The position numbers and the translations under genes are program-made. 64,000 nt of DNA. It comes from Pseudoxanthomonas suwonensis (lineage in GTDB: Bacteria > Pseudomonadota > Gammaproteobacteria > Xanthomonadales > Xanthomonadaceae). The first letter of the stretch is position 1; each line of letters begins with the position of its first letter. The DNA lies in assembly GCF_010093235.1 (NCBI RefSeq), contig NZ_PDWP01000016.1, positions 35,117 through 99,116 of the forward strand, given 5' to 3'. The notes under the pieces were generated by a model. The model ran no database searches. It was not told the DNA's origin and worked only from the letters and a program-made list of their open reading frames with translations. This document shows positions 16,152-24,926 of the stretch, piece by piece.

Positions 16152-18670
16152 AGGCGCGCTCCGCGGCCGGCGGCCACCCGCAGCAGGTCGGCGAACACGC
16201 CGGCGGCGGTCACCTCGGGACCGGCGCCCGGCCCCTGCACCACCAGCGGATTCTGGCAGTAGCGGCGGGTGGTGAACTGGACGATGTTGTCGGTCAGGCG
16301 CAGGTTGGCGAAGGCGTGGTCGCGCGGCACCTCGACCAGGCCGACCGAGGCCTTGCCCTGGGCATCCAGGCGCGCGACGTAGCGCAGCACGCTGTTGTTG
16401 GCCTGCGCCTGGGCCAGGCGCGCGGCGAAGCCGGCGTCGACCTCGTGCAGGCGCGCCATGAAGTCGTCGACGCTGGACTCGCGCAGCGAGGCCGGGACCA
16501 GGCTCTCGACCTGCACGTCCTCGATGCCCAGCTCGCATCCGGCCTCGCGCGCCAGGATCACCAGCTTGCGGCCGACGTCGGTGCCGGAAAGGTCGTCGCG
16601 CGGATCCGGCTCGGTGTAACCCAGCGAACGCGCCTCGGCCACCAGCTTGGAGAACGGCACGCTGCCGTCGAAGCGGTTGAACAGCCAGGCCAGGGTGCCG
16701 GAGAAGATGCCCTCGATCGAGATGACCTTGTCGCCGGTGTCCAGCAGGTCGCGCAGGGTCGAGATCACCGGCAGGCCGGCGCCCACCGTGGCCTCGTAGC
16801 GGAAGCGGGCGCCGCTGCCCTGGGCCGCGGCGCGGATCTCGCGCCAGCGCTGCAGCGGACCGGAGCCGGCCTGTTTGTTCGGGGTGACCACGTGGATGCC
16901 GGCGGCCAGCCACTGCGCGTAACGGTCGGCCACCTGCGGGCTGCCGCTGCAGTCGACGATCACCATGTGCGGCAGGTGCGAATCCAGCAGGTGCGCGGTG
17001 AAGCGGTCCAGGTCCAGCGGCTCGCGCGCGGCGGCGTAGGCCTCGCGCCAGGCGCCCTCGATCCCGCGCGGATCCAGCAGCTGGCGGCTGCGCGAGGCAA
17101 TCGCGCGCAGGCGCAGGTCCAGTCGCGCGCGCTCAAGCAGCTTGCCGCGCGCGGCCATCAGCTGGTCCAGCAGCGCGCCGCCGACGTTGCCCGGTCCGAT
17201 CACGCCGACGGCGAAGGTCTGCGGCGACAGCCAGAAGCCGGCATGCGCCGCGCGCAGGGCACGGGTGGCCTGCTCGCTGTCGATCGCCACCGAGATGTTG
17301 CGCTCGGACGAGCCCTGGGCGATGGCGCGGATGTTGACCTGGGCGCGCCCCAGCGCCCCGAACAGGCGCGCAGCGATGCCCGGCTGCCCGGCCATGCCGT
17401 CGCCGACCGCGGCCAGCACGCTGATGCCCGGCACGTGCTGCACGCGCTGCACCTGGCCGATCGCCAGTTCGTGGGCGAAGGCGTTGAGCAGCGCCGCCTG
17501 GGCCCGCTCGGCGTCGTCCTGGCGGACTACGCAGCAGATCGAGTGCTCGGACGAGCCCTGCGAGATCATCACCACCGAGACCCGCGCGTTGCGCAGCGCG
17601 GCGAACACGCGCTCGGCCGTGCCGGGCACGCCGATCAGGCCGGTGCCCTCGAGGTTCACCAGGGCCAGGTTCGGGCTCAGGGTCAGGCCCTTCACCGGAC
17701 GGCTCGGATCGCGCCCGGCGCTGATGCGGGTGCCCGGGTGCTCGGGCTGGAAGGTGTTGCGGATGACGATCGGCAGGCCGCGCTCGATCGCCGGATACAT
17801 GGTCTGCGGGTGCACGACCTTGGCGCCGAAGTAGGCCAGCTCGCAGGCCTCGTCGTAGCTCAGCGACTCCAGCTGCACCGCCTCGGGCACCACCCGCGGG
17901 TCGGCCGACAGCACGCCGTCCACGTCGGTCCAGATGTGCAGTTCGTCCGCCTCGAACAGCGCGGCGAAGATGGCGCCGGAGAAATCGCTGCCATTGCGGC
18001 CGAGCGTGGTGATGCGCCCCTGCGTATCGCGCGCCACGAAGCCGGTGGCGACCACGCGCCGCTGCGGGTTCGCCTTGCGCCACTGCGCCAGCTTCTCCGC
18101 GCTGCGCGCCCAGTCCACGTCCACGCCCAGCTCGCCGTGGCTGACCACCAGCACGTCGCGTGCGTCCAGCACCGCGCAGTCCTCGCCCAGCGCGCGCAGG
18201 TGCAGGCCCAGGAGCTGCGCCGAGTACACCTCGCCCAGGCCCTGCACCCGCTGCAGCACTTCCTCGGGCAGGCTGCCGAGCACATGCACCGCTTCGAGCA
18301 CGCGCGCCAGCTCGTCGAAGCGCTGGTCGATCCATTCCACCGCCTCGCCCGCACGCTCGGCCAGCAACGCCACCGCCGCGCTGCGATGCCGTGCGCGCAG
18401 GTCGTGCCAGGCCTCCTCCCAGTCCGGCGCGCCCTCGCATTCGGCGACGGCCGCCGCCTGGGCCAGGCCGATCAGGGCGTCGGTGACGCCCTTCATCGCC
18501 GAGACCACGGTGACCTGGACCTCCTCGTCCCGGGCCAGCAGCAGGCCGGCGACGTGGCGGTAGCGCTCGGCGTCGGCCACGGAGGTGCCACCGAACTTGT
18601 GCACCACGGTGCGGACGGCGGCGGACGGTTTGCTCGATTCGGACGGACTAGCGACAGCGGCAGACGACAT
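16148..18670 (-). CDS. thrA: Bifunctional aspartokinase I / homoserine dehydrogenase I
   Basis: Fusion enzyme for the first and third steps of threonine synthesis, 840 residues (about 820 in E. coli). The kinase half starts at [17 protein letters not shown] (about residue 25); two ACT-like regulatory segments follow (about 330-480, with [16 protein letters not shown] and [16 protein letters not shown]); the dehydrogenase half begins at [16 protein letters not shown] and ends with [19 protein letters not shown]. The ATG at 18668-18670 follows GAGG by six bases. Expression is probably controlled by the upstream Thr/Ile leader peptide. Confidence 0.96.
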   Translation of the reverse strand: MSSAAVASPSESSKPSAAVRTVVHKFGGTSVADAERYRHVAGLLLARDEEVQVTVVSAMKGVTDALIGLAQAAAVAECEGAPDWEEAWHDLRARHRSAAVALLAERAGEAVEWIDQRFDELARVLEAVHVLGSLPEEVLQRVQGLGEVYSAQLLGLHLRALGEDCAVLDARDVLVVSHGELGVDVDWARSAEKLAQWRKANPQRRVVATGFVARDTQGRITTLGRNGSDFSGAIFAALFEADELHIWTDVDGVLSADPRVVPEAVQLESLSYDEACELAYFGAKVVHPQTMYPAIERGLPIVIRNTFQPEHPGTRISAGRDPSRPVKGLTLSPNLALVNLEGTGLIGVPGTAERVFAALRNARVSVVMISQGSSEHSICCVVRQDDAERAQAALLNAFAHELAIGQVQRVQHVPGISVLAAVGDGMAGQPGIAARLFGALGRAQVNIRAIAQGSSERNISVAIDSEQATRALRAAHAGFWLSPQTFAVGVIGPGNVGGALLDQLMAARGKLLERARLDLRLRAIASRSRQLLDPRGIEGAWREAYAAAREPLDLDRFTAHLLDSHLPHMVIVDCSGSPQVADRYAQWLAAGIHVVTPNKQAGSGPLQRWREIRAAAQGSGARFRYEATVGAGLPVISTLRDLLDTGDKVISIEGIFSGTLAWLFNRFDGSVPFSKLVAEARSLGYTEPDPRDDLSGTDVGRKLVILAREAGCELGIEDVQVESLVPASLRESSVDDFMARLHEVDAGFAARLAQAQANNSVLRYVARLDAQGKASVGLVEVPRDHAFANLRLTDNIVQFTTRRYCQNPLVVQGPGAGPEVTAAGVFADLLRVAAGRGARL

Positions 18671-18756
18671 CGGAGACCTCGGTTGTGAGGCCCAGCGCGC
18701 GTATCGGTGCGGGTCGCCCCGCGCCTGATCCAGGTGCGGGGCCGTGGGTTTCGCAG
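18671..18756 (-). promoter_or_regulatory. Probable thr attenuator region
   Basis: Between the leader stop codon and the thrA ATG, GCCCCGC (18736-18742, read on the minus strand) can pair with GCGGGGC (18716-18722). A competing hairpin, CACCGG...CCGGTG, overlaps the Thr codons of the leader. That is the layout of a translation-coupled attenuator, but no U-tract follows the downstream hairpin, so it may act through Rho or by ribosome-site occlusion. Confidence 0.5.
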
Positions 18757-18897
18757 TTACACGAACACGACGGGCCGCACCGGGCGGGTAATACCGGTGG
18801 CGGTGGTAATCGCGGTAATGCCGGCGGCCGAAGCGCACGCATGCGTCCGCCGCGGAGGCGGAAGGAACATCGCAGTGGTGGCGTTGGGCTTCGACAT
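18757..18897 (-). CDS. thrL: thr operon leader peptide (Thr/Ile-rich)
   Basis: A short minus-strand ORF ends 86 nt before thrA. Its codons 25-35 read GITAITTATGIT: five Thr and three Ile codons within eleven, all in one frame, then RPVRPVVFV and TAA (18757-18759). The E. coli ThrL peptide has the same Thr/Ile clustering, used to sense both charged tRNAs. The start is uncertain: ATG at 18895-18897 gives 46 residues, ATG at 18868-18870 gives 37, and neither has a clear ribosome site. Confidence 0.65.
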   Translation of the reverse strand: MSKPNATTAMFLPPPRRTHACASAAGITAITTATGITRPVRPVVFV

Positions 18898-18929
18898 GGG
18901 CGTCAAGAGGACACGATGGCGAGGGCCCG

Positions 18930-18935
18930 TGTCAA
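18930..18935 (-). promoter_or_regulatory. Possible -35 element of thr operon
   Basis: TTGACA on the minus strand, about 33 nt upstream of the leader ATG. A convincing -10 at 16-18 nt spacing is not visible (CATCGT is the nearest), so the assignment is weak. Confidence 0.3.
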
Positions 18936-19154
18936 GTGTTGCAACGCCACATCGATCGAAAATTTCCGTTGCGAAAGAAACAGTTAGCAGCGGACCGCGC
19001 CGCGCGCCCAGGCCCGGCATGCGGAAATCGCGTGTCCCGGTGCGTCGCCTCGCGTGGCCACCGCTCGCGTGGCACGCGACCGGTGGATGCCGGCCACGTG
19101 GTTTCCGGTCGGCGCCGCCACAGGTGCGGCAGCTGCTCCGCGGGCTGTGGGCTG

Positions 19155-19517
19155 CTACGGCCGCGTCTCGGTGACTTCCTCCAGCACGCCCCAGCGCCCA
19201 CCGCACTGGCCCACCAGCAGCGAAAGGGACTGGAGTAGCGCTTGAGCTCCGAATAGCGCGTGGCGCTGATGCGCACGTTCGCGCCCTCCCGCGCGCGTAT
19301 GTGATCCGCGAGTAGGTGCGCGCCGGTTCCCGTCCGGATAGATCCGCGTGCTGCGGACGACCGCCGAATCGCAATACAGGTCCGCCAGGCCCGTATCGAA
19401 CGCGTTCCCGCGCTTCTGGTATTCGGCAAACAGCGCCTGCGCTGCGGCCCTGGCATCCTGCGCGGCAGCGACCGGACACAGCGCGATCAGCAGGAAAAAC
19501 GCGGCAACGCGGCTCAT
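19155..19517 (-). pseudogene. Degenerate NTF2-like secreted protein gene
   Basis: A signal peptide (MSRVAAFFLLIALCPVAAAQ) is followed by ALFAEYQKRGNAFDTGLADLY and VRSTRIYPDGNR in one frame. The next segment, DHIRAREGANVRISATRYSEL, is in another frame, and the end SLLVGQCGGRWGVLEEVTETRP returns to the first. The second shift is explained by one base lost in the G-run at 19226-19228; at the first, sequence seems to be missing as well. The layout resembles secreted NTF2-like proteins of unknown function. Its ATG overlaps the upstream small gene by 4 bp. Confidence 0.6.
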
Positions 19518-19696
19518 GCGCCCACCCGCCCTGCTGGCGGAAGCACCACGATCAGCAGCGTCGCCAACGGGCCGACAAGGATCGAGCCCAGCCACCAGCC
19601 CAGTCCACTGCGGCCCTTGGACTGTGCCAAGCCCGCATTGATCAACGATAGCGTGCCCCAACCCACGAAGAATCCCGAGTCCGCCTGCATCCTCAT
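19514..19696 (-). CDS. Small membrane protein, unknown
   Basis: A 60-residue protein with two hydrophobic helices: SGFFVGWGTLSLINAG and a second around GWWLGSILVGPLATLLIVVL. Two ATGs (19694-19696 and 19688-19690) are possible; neither has a strong ribosome site. The stop overlaps the start of the degenerate NTF2-like gene (ATGA). I do not recognise a family; small proteins of this form occur beside secreted proteins in xanthomonads, which is inference only. Confidence 0.5.
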   Translation of the reverse strand: MRMQADSGFFVGWGTLSLINAGLAQSKGRSGLGWWLGSILVGPLATLLIVVLPPAGRVGA

Positions 19697-20141
19697 TTCC
19701 CGAGCTGGTCCTTGTCCACGGAATATCGCTGATAAAGGCATCCGCAGCCAACAGCCGGATGCCGACCGCAGGGACCGGAGGACGCCACTTCAGTGGCCGT
19801 AACGCCCTTCGAACGAGATGGAGACGGCCAAGTCAGGGGCTTCCCGTGCCCCGCCCTTACGGGGCGGCGAATAACCGACGCGTTCTGCGACATACGGGGT
19901 CCGCCACGGAAGCACCAACACCAGATGGGTCTGCCCGCAGGCCGGACTCCCGCCGCGGCCGGGCATAGCGGTGGCAACAGCCTCAGGTCGCCGCGAAACG
20001 CTCGCACGGCTCGGGCGTGGGACCTGCCGCGGCCAGCAGTCCAGCCAGGCCCCGGTGGCTTCGTCGCGCACCAGCGGCCTGGAGCCGGACGTCACTCCAA
20101 CCAGTCCGCCAACCACATGGCGGAGTTCTTCGTGGCCCGTG
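19697..20141. other. 445-nt stretch without a supported gene
   Basis: Open frames exist on both strands, but none has a ribosome site, compositional support or recognisable motif. A hairpin GCCCCG-CCCTTA-CGGGGC (19848-19865) is present without a T-run. The region lies just downstream of the ABC transporter gene and may hold remnants of former genes. Confidence 0.5.
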
Positions 20142-22256
20142 TCAGCCCGGCACGGGCACCAGCCCCCTGTCCTCGACCTCGTTCCGCAACTGTTGCACGA
20201 TCCGCCCCTGGTCCATGACCAGGACGCGGTCGGCGCTGGCGATGGTTTCCGGGCGATGGGCCACGATCACCTTGGTGAGCAGCAGACCCTTGACCGCCTC
20301 GTTGACCAGGCGCTCGTTGGCCACGTCCAGGTGGCTGGTGGCCTCGTCCAGGAACAGCAGCTTCGGCTGCCGGTAGAGCGCGCGCGCCAGGATGATGCGC
20401 TGCTTTTGTCCGCCGGATAGTGAGCTGCCCATGTCGCCAATCAGGCCGTGGTAACCCATGGGCATGGCCACGATGTCGTCGTGGATCGCGGCGAGCCGCG
20501 CGGCCTGCTCGAGCCGCTCCTGGTCGGCCTGCGGATCGAAGAAGCTGATGTTGTCGGCGATACTGCCCGCGAACAGCTGGTCGTCCTGCATGACGGCTCC
20601 AACGACGACGCGCAGGTTGCGCGGCCCGACCTTCTGCAGGTCGTAACCACCGATGCAGATGCGCCCCTCGCTGGGGCGCAGCAAGCCAAGCATCAGCTTG
20701 AGCAATGTTGTCTTGCCCCCGCCCGAGGCGCCCACGATCGCCACGGATTCGCCGGGCTCGATGGTGAAGCTGCAGTCCCTGAGGACCCACGGCTCCCCTT
20801 CCCCGTAGCGGAACGACACCCCTTCCACCTCGATGCGCATATCCGGCGGCGTTGGCAGTTCGGGCAACGCCTCGTCCTCCTCCGGCTCCTGCAGCACGAT
20901 GTCGGCCAGCCGCTCGCCATGCAGCCGCAGCATGCGGAACTCCACCCATCTGTCGACCAGCGCCGCCATCCGTCCGGCGAACTGGTCCTTGTATGCGAGA
21001 TAGGCGATCAGCATGCCCACAGAGAAAACGTTCTGAAGTGCCAGCGCGGCGCCGATCCAGATCACCGCGATGCGTTCGACGCCGAAGACCAGCTGGCTTG
21101 CGCCACTGAAACCCAACCCCATGCGCGCCAGGCGGACCTCGTGGTTGACCGTCTCGACGAGCAGGTTCTCGTAGGCGGCGCGCCGACCGGGCTCGCCGCC
21201 GGCAACCTTGAGGCTCTGCATGCCCCGCAGGGATTCGAGCAGGTGGCTTTGCTGCTTCGCCGCGGCGACCAGCTGCCGCTCCGTGCCCTCCCGCACCGGC
21301 CTGTAGGCCAGTGCGCGGATTCCGATATACACGCCCACCGCGGCAAGCGTGACCAGTGCGAGCTTCCAGCTGTACAGAAGCATCAGTGCCAGGGTGGCCA
21401 CGGCCATCAGCCCATCGATGATCGCTTCCACGAAGCTTGTGGTGAGCGTCTTCTGGATCGCCTGCACCGACGACATCCTCGAGGTGATGTCACCAAGGTG
21501 CCGCTTCTCGAAGAAGTCCAGGGGCAGCCGCAGCAGATGGGCGAACACGTTTCCGGCCCATTGCATCCCCAGGCGGCTGGACAGGTAGACGACGGACCAG
21601 CCCCGCAGCACGCCGATACCGACCTGCAGCAGGAGCGCAAGGCCGAAACCCAGGCCAAGCACTGTCAGCAGTTCCCGGTCCGCCGATACCAGTACCTGGT
21701 CGACCACCCACTGCATGAAGAACGGGGCCAGGACCACGAACACCTGCAGGGCCACCGAAAGCGTGAGCAGCTGCGCGAGCGCAGCCCAGAGCCCGCGCAC
21801 AGGACCGGTGAGCTGGCTTGCACGCACGCTCGGAGCACTCCTGCGCGGCTTGAATCCAGGGCTTGGCGCAAGCTCCAGGGCGATGCCGGTGAAGTGGTTC
21901 GAGACCTCCTGCAACGACAGGCGCCGCTCGCCGATGGCCGGATCCATGATGACGGCGCCGGAGCGCCCAACCCTGGCCAGCACCACGAAATGGTTGAAAT
22001 CCCAGTGCAGGACGCAGGGCAGGCGCAGCTTCCCCAGCTCATCCAGTTCCAGGCGCAAGGGACGCGCCGCCAGGCCGAGCTGTTGCGATACCCGGATCAG
22101 CTGGTCCAGACGTGCACCTTTCAACGAAAGCGGGAACTTCCGGCGCAGTTCCGCCAGCGAAACAGACAGGCCATGCGCCGCGCAAACCATCGCCAGCGAC
22201 GCCAGTCCGCATTCGGCCGCTTCCGCCTGGAGCACGGGTCGCAGCTTGCCCAGCAT
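20142..22256 (-). CDS. Peptidase-containing (C39) ABC transporter for peptide export
   Basis: A 704-residue bacteriocin-type exporter that cleaves a leader peptide and exports the product. N-terminal C39 peptidase: Cys16 in QAEAAECGLASLAMV, His89 in WDFNHFVVL, Asp105 in VIMDPAIGE, all three catalytic residues present. Then six membrane segments (about 150-440, including FFEKRHLGDITSR) and an ATPase with Walker A GASGGGKTT, signature LSGGQKQR and Walker B LLFLDEATS. A strong GGAGG lies seven bases before the ATG at 22254-22256. It follows an HlyD gene and a small leader-like ORF, forming a type I-like peptide export cassette. Confidence 0.93.
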   Translation of the reverse strand: MLGKLRPVLQAEAAECGLASLAMVCAAHGLSVSLAELRRKFPLSLKGARLDQLIRVSQQLGLAARPLRLELDELGKLRLPCVLHWDFNHFVVLARVGRSGAVIMDPAIGERRLSLQEVSNHFTGIALELAPSPGFKPRRSAPSVRASQLTGPVRGLWAALAQLLTLSVALQVFVVLAPFFMQWVVDQVLVSADRELLTVLGLGFGLALLLQVGIGVLRGWSVVYLSSRLGMQWAGNVFAHLLRLPLDFFEKRHLGDITSRMSSVQAIQKTLTTSFVEAIIDGLMAVATLALMLLYSWKLALVTLAAVGVYIGIRALAYRPVREGTERQLVAAAKQQSHLLESLRGMQSLKVAGGEPGRRAAYENLLVETVNHEVRLARMGLGFSGASQLVFGVERIAVIWIGAALALQNVFSVGMLIAYLAYKDQFAGRMAALVDRWVEFRMLRLHGERLADIVLQEPEEDEALPELPTPPDMRIEVEGVSFRYGEGEPWVLRDCSFTIEPGESVAIVGASGGGKTTLLKLMLGLLRPSEGRICIGGYDLQKVGPRNLRVVVGAVMQDDQLFAGSIADNISFFDPQADQERLEQAARLAAIHDDIVAMPMGYHGLIGDMGSSLSGGQKQRIILARALYRQPKLLFLDEATSHLDVANERLVNEAVKGLLLTKVIVAHRPETIASADRVLVMDQGRIVQQLRNEVEDRGLVPVPG

Positions 22257-22528
22257 GATGTTTCCTCCCTGCGTATCGCATTCGCGCCGTAGGCCTCGGC
22301 GCCATGCGCGCAGCCGTTGGAGCGTGGCTGTCATTCCGCAGCAGCCTTGCCGCACCAGTCTTCCGGTGACGGCCGTGCGGGTCGGCGGATCGACGTGCAG
22401 GCGCGCAGGCACTGGGCCGTGGCGGCGGATGGAAGCCACCTGCCGCCACGGATCCACGACTGCGCATCACGTCCGCGGCAACCCCGGAGTCGGCGTCCGG
22501 GGGCCGCACACGCTCCGCAGGCTGCCGC

Positions 22529-22693
22529 TCACACCGTGTCGTCACCGGGCTCCCGTTCCCGGAGGACGGCGACCAGTTTCAACCACCTGTCATGGAGGTA
22601 GCCCAGGCCACCTCCATGCACGGGCCGGAGGGGCGTCGCTACCACGACGCCTTCCGAGATGACGGTGATATCCGGATGCTCCAGCGTTCTCAT
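22529..22693 (-). CDS. Candidate secreted peptide precursor with double-glycine-type leader
   Basis: A 54-codon ORF between the HlyD and C39-ABC genes on the same strand. AAGGAGG lies five bases before the ATG (22691-22693), one of the best ribosome sites in the window. Residues 1-15, MRTLEHPDITVISEG, fit the double-glycine leader pattern: Leu at -12, Asp -8, Ile -7, Ile -4 and Gly -1; only -2 (Glu, usually Gly/Ala/Ser) deviates. The predicted 39-residue product starts VVVATPLRPV, contains GGGLG (27-31) and a possible amphipathic helix RWLKLVAVLRERE. It has no Cys. I know no named family; it might instead be an accessory peptide. Confidence 0.65.
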   Translation of the reverse strand: MRTLEHPDITVISEGVVVATPLRPVHGGGLGYLHDRWLKLVAVLREREPGDDTV

Positions 22694-22755
22694 ATGCGCC
22701 TCCTTGCGCGTTGCGGCACGTTCCCCGTGCCATGGGCTCCCCCGGTCCACTCCCC

Positions 22756-24018
22756 TTACCCGGCCATCCGTCCCCTTACCGTCCAAAGCGGTTCCAGGAG
22801 CCATTCGACGAGCCTGCGCTCCTCGCCGAGGATGTCCGCTTCCAGCAGCATCCCCGGCCGCAACGCCTCCGCCTTTCCATAGGCACGGATGTCCTGCGCG
22901 GGAACGGCCACGGTCACGCGATAGAAGGGTTCGAGTGCCTGTCCGCTGCCGAGCAGCGCAACCAGCTCGTCGGGTCGCAGGGCGCTGCGGCTGATGCGGG
23001 TGACGGTACCGCGCTGGTGTCCGAACTTCTGGTACGGGAAGGCCTGGTAGCGGAGCATCACCGCATCCCCCGGGGCGATGAATCCAATCGCGCGACTTGG
23101 CACGAGCAGCTCCGCTTCCAGGCGCCCCTCGCCTGGCAGGATCGACAGCAGCGGCTGTCCTGCCTGGAGCGATTGTCCGGTCTTGGCCAGCTGGGTGGAC
23201 ACGATCCCGCCGACCGGCGCGCTCACGACCAGTTCGCCCCTTGCGCGCGTCTCGACCTGTTCCTGCTCCAGTGCCGCCAGGTCGCGCAGGTGCCCGGCTT
23301 CGAGGGCATCACGCTGTGCCGGGAGCTCGTCCAGCGCCTGCTGCAACTGGACAAGCAGGCGGCGCGTGGCGACCGCCTGGCGCTCGAGCGCCTGGACTTC
23401 GGCCAGCTGGGCCAGTGCAGTCGACTCCTGTTGCCTGATCTGCAGGAGACTCACGTACCGGTCGTCCTGCAACTGGCGCAGCCTATGCAGGGTTTCCCGC
23501 GCAAGCCGTACCTGCGCCCGGCGCGTCGCGATCTCGGCCTCCACCTGCGCCAGCTCCTGGCGCGCCGCGCCCAGCTGGTTCCGCAGGCCGGCGTCCTGGG
23601 CCGAAAGCTGCGCCCTCTGCGCGACATAAGCCGCTTCCAGCCCCTCCCGCCTGCGGCGCAGGCGCTCCTCGAGCGCGGCCAGCGTATCCCCGGCCTGGCG
23701 GGTGACGCGCGGCACTGCAACGGTCGCCAGTAGCTGGCCAGCCTCCACGCGTGCGCCCTCGCGCACGTCGACCGCGACAACCACGCCCGTGGCGGGTGCG
23801 ACCACCATGGCCATGCCATCGGTCGGCACCAGTTGCCCGGATACCGTGGAGCGCCGGGTATAGGTCCCTAGCAGCAGGAACAGCAGCACCGCCGATGCCG
23901 CCAGCAGCGCGGCCGCGGTGAGCAGCCACAGTCCCAGCGGCTGCGCGAGCGAGACGGCGCCCAGCCACTGGCCCCGCCTGGCCTCCAGCGCTTCCCTGCG
24001 GAACAGCTCCAGGGTCAT
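22756..24018 (-). CDS. HlyD-family membrane fusion protein of the peptide exporter
   Basis: A 420-residue periplasmic adaptor that links the C39 transporter to an outer-membrane channel. It has one membrane helix (about 25-48), the lipoyl half-motif GMAMVVAPATGVVVAV (about 70-90), a long coiled coil (about 100-245, rich in Gln/Arg/Leu/Glu), a second lipoyl half (VSAPVGGIVSTQLAKTGQSL) and a beta-barrel with VMLRYQAFPYQKFGHQRGTV, characteristic of bacteriocin-type HlyD proteins. The ATG at 24016-24018 has no ribosome site of its own. No TolC gene is in the window. Confidence 0.92.
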   Translation of the reverse strand: MTLELFRREALEARRGQWLGAVSLAQPLGLWLLTAAALLAASAVLLFLLLGTYTRRSTVSGQLVPTDGMAMVVAPATGVVVAVDVREGARVEAGQLLATVAVPRVTRQAGDTLAALEERLRRRREGLEAAYVAQRAQLSAQDAGLRNQLGAARQELAQVEAEIATRRAQVRLARETLHRLRQLQDDRYVSLLQIRQQESTALAQLAEVQALERQAVATRRLLVQLQQALDELPAQRDALEAGHLRDLAALEQEQVETRARGELVVSAPVGGIVSTQLAKTGQSLQAGQPLLSILPGEGRLEAELLVPSRAIGFIAPGDAVMLRYQAFPYQKFGHQRGTVTRISRSALRPDELVALLGSGQALEPFYRVTVAVPAQDIRAYGKAEALRPGMLLEADILGEERRLVEWLLEPLWTVRGRMAG

Positions 24019-24146
24019 GGCCGCCGCCCCCGGGAACGCCGGAGCGCCTTGCGCGCTCCCCGACCTTGTCGGCAATACCGGACGCCGCGAGCGGTCGCGC
24101 CCGGCATGCGGACACGCGCCCACTGGTTGGCCGCATGTTTCCTCAT
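24015..24146 (-). CDS. Possible 43-codon ORF coupled to the HlyD gene
   Basis: The ORF beginning MRKHAANQWARV and rich in arginine ends with a TGA that overlaps the HlyD ATG (ATGA). GGGAG lies six bases before its ATG. Because the HlyD start lacks a ribosome site, coupling through this ORF would make sense. The composition is what any open frame in this GC range would show, so it may not be a real protein. Confidence 0.3.
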   Translation of the reverse strand: MRKHAANQWARVRMPGATARGVRYCRQGRGARKALRRSRGRRP

Positions 24147-24442
24147 CGCCCACTCCCTGGACTGCCGGCGGACGCCTCCATGCGTCCGGCCGATATCGAC
24201 GACATTCCGTGTCATCGGCGATCGATACTGCCGCCGGTCCGCGGGGGCGGCAAGGCGCCGACGACGGCGTTCCTGCAACGGGCGTTTGCACTCGCGCCCC
24301 CGAGGCACTGGCACTTCTACCGGGCTGAAACCGCTGCAAGCGGAACTGGACAACCTGGCCAGGAACACTTGCCACTGCCGTTGCCCTGCGCTCGATCGTG
24401 GCGCTAGGCTTCGGCCACTGCCACGGATCGGCAGGAGGACGC
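24147..24442. other. Divergent control region of the export cassette
   Basis: About 300 nt between the cassette (minus strand) and the XRE regulator (plus strand), with no supported gene. A possible -10 for the regulator (TAGGCT, 24405-24410) precedes its ribosome site. No clear operator palindrome was recognised by eye. Confidence 0.4.
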
Positions 24443-24811
24443 ATGCAGCTTTCCATGAGGATAAGGATCGCGCGTCAGCGGGCGCGCCTGTCGCAGGAGG
24501 CCCTTGCCGCGCAGCTCGGCGTGACCCGGGGCGCGGTCGCCAACTGGGAATGTTCGGTGGGTGTCATGCCTGCGACCACGCGCCTGGAGCGCCTTGCCCA
24601 GGTCACCGGGGTCTGCTTCGAATGGCTGGCCACCGGCCGTGGTCCGGTTGCCTACGAGAAGGCGGCCGAGCCCACGGCGGAAGGGGAATGGGTGGCCGAC
24701 CCGGCCGAGCGCCGCCTGGTCCAGGCTTACCGGGCCTCCAGCCGGCCGGTGCAACGGATGCTGGAACGCCTGGCCGAGATCCAGCTGGTCGGCGAACGCC
24801 GGCGGGCCTGA
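24443..24811 (+). CDS. XRE-family transcriptional regulator
   Basis: A 122-residue DNA-binding protein with an HTH_3 domain near the N-terminus: RIRIARQRARLSQEALAAQL then GVTRGAVANWE (about residues 6-38), followed by a short cro/CI-like region ending FEWLATGRG and a variable tail. The ATG at 24443-24445 follows AGGAGG at 24433-24438 by four bases. It is transcribed divergently from the peptide-export cassette and is the natural candidate for its local regulator; this is inferred from position only. Confidence 0.82.
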   Translation: MQLSMRIRIARQRARLSQEALAAQLGVTRGAVANWECSVGVMPATTRLERLAQVTGVCFEWLATGRGPVAYEKAAEPTAEGEWVADPAERRLVQAYRASSRPVQRMLERLAEIQLVGERRRA

Positions 24812-24926
24812 GGCGGGCGACCCGACTGGAGGATGCGGCCTGGCCATCCGGTCGGGTCGAGCCGGCCTGGACGTCATGCACTCCGCGAAGCCACGTGCGC
24901 GCACACGGCGCACGCGGCTGTGGATG

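Noticed and set aside
13329..16262. A 977-codon plus-strand frame opposite nudix, thrC and thrB
   Set aside because: Antisense shadow: codon bias of the minus-strand genes keeps the frame open; no recognisable domain.
18648..18842. Alternative leader peptide upstream of thrA (MRALRPPALPRL frame)
   Set aside because: It is Pro/Arg-rich with no Thr/Ile clustering and runs into thrA out of frame; the GITAITTATGIT frame is the convincing one.
19790..20116. Minus-strand 108-codon frame downstream of the C39 transporter
   Set aside because: No start signal, no domain; it overlaps the last bases before the transporter stop and looks like non-coding or remnant DNA.
22257..22528. A second peptide precursor between the candidate peptide and the C39 transporter
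   Set aside because: Short frames exist (for example MTATLQRLRAWRRG, in frame with the transporter), but none has a ribosome site or leader pattern; the GGAGG belongs to the transporter start.
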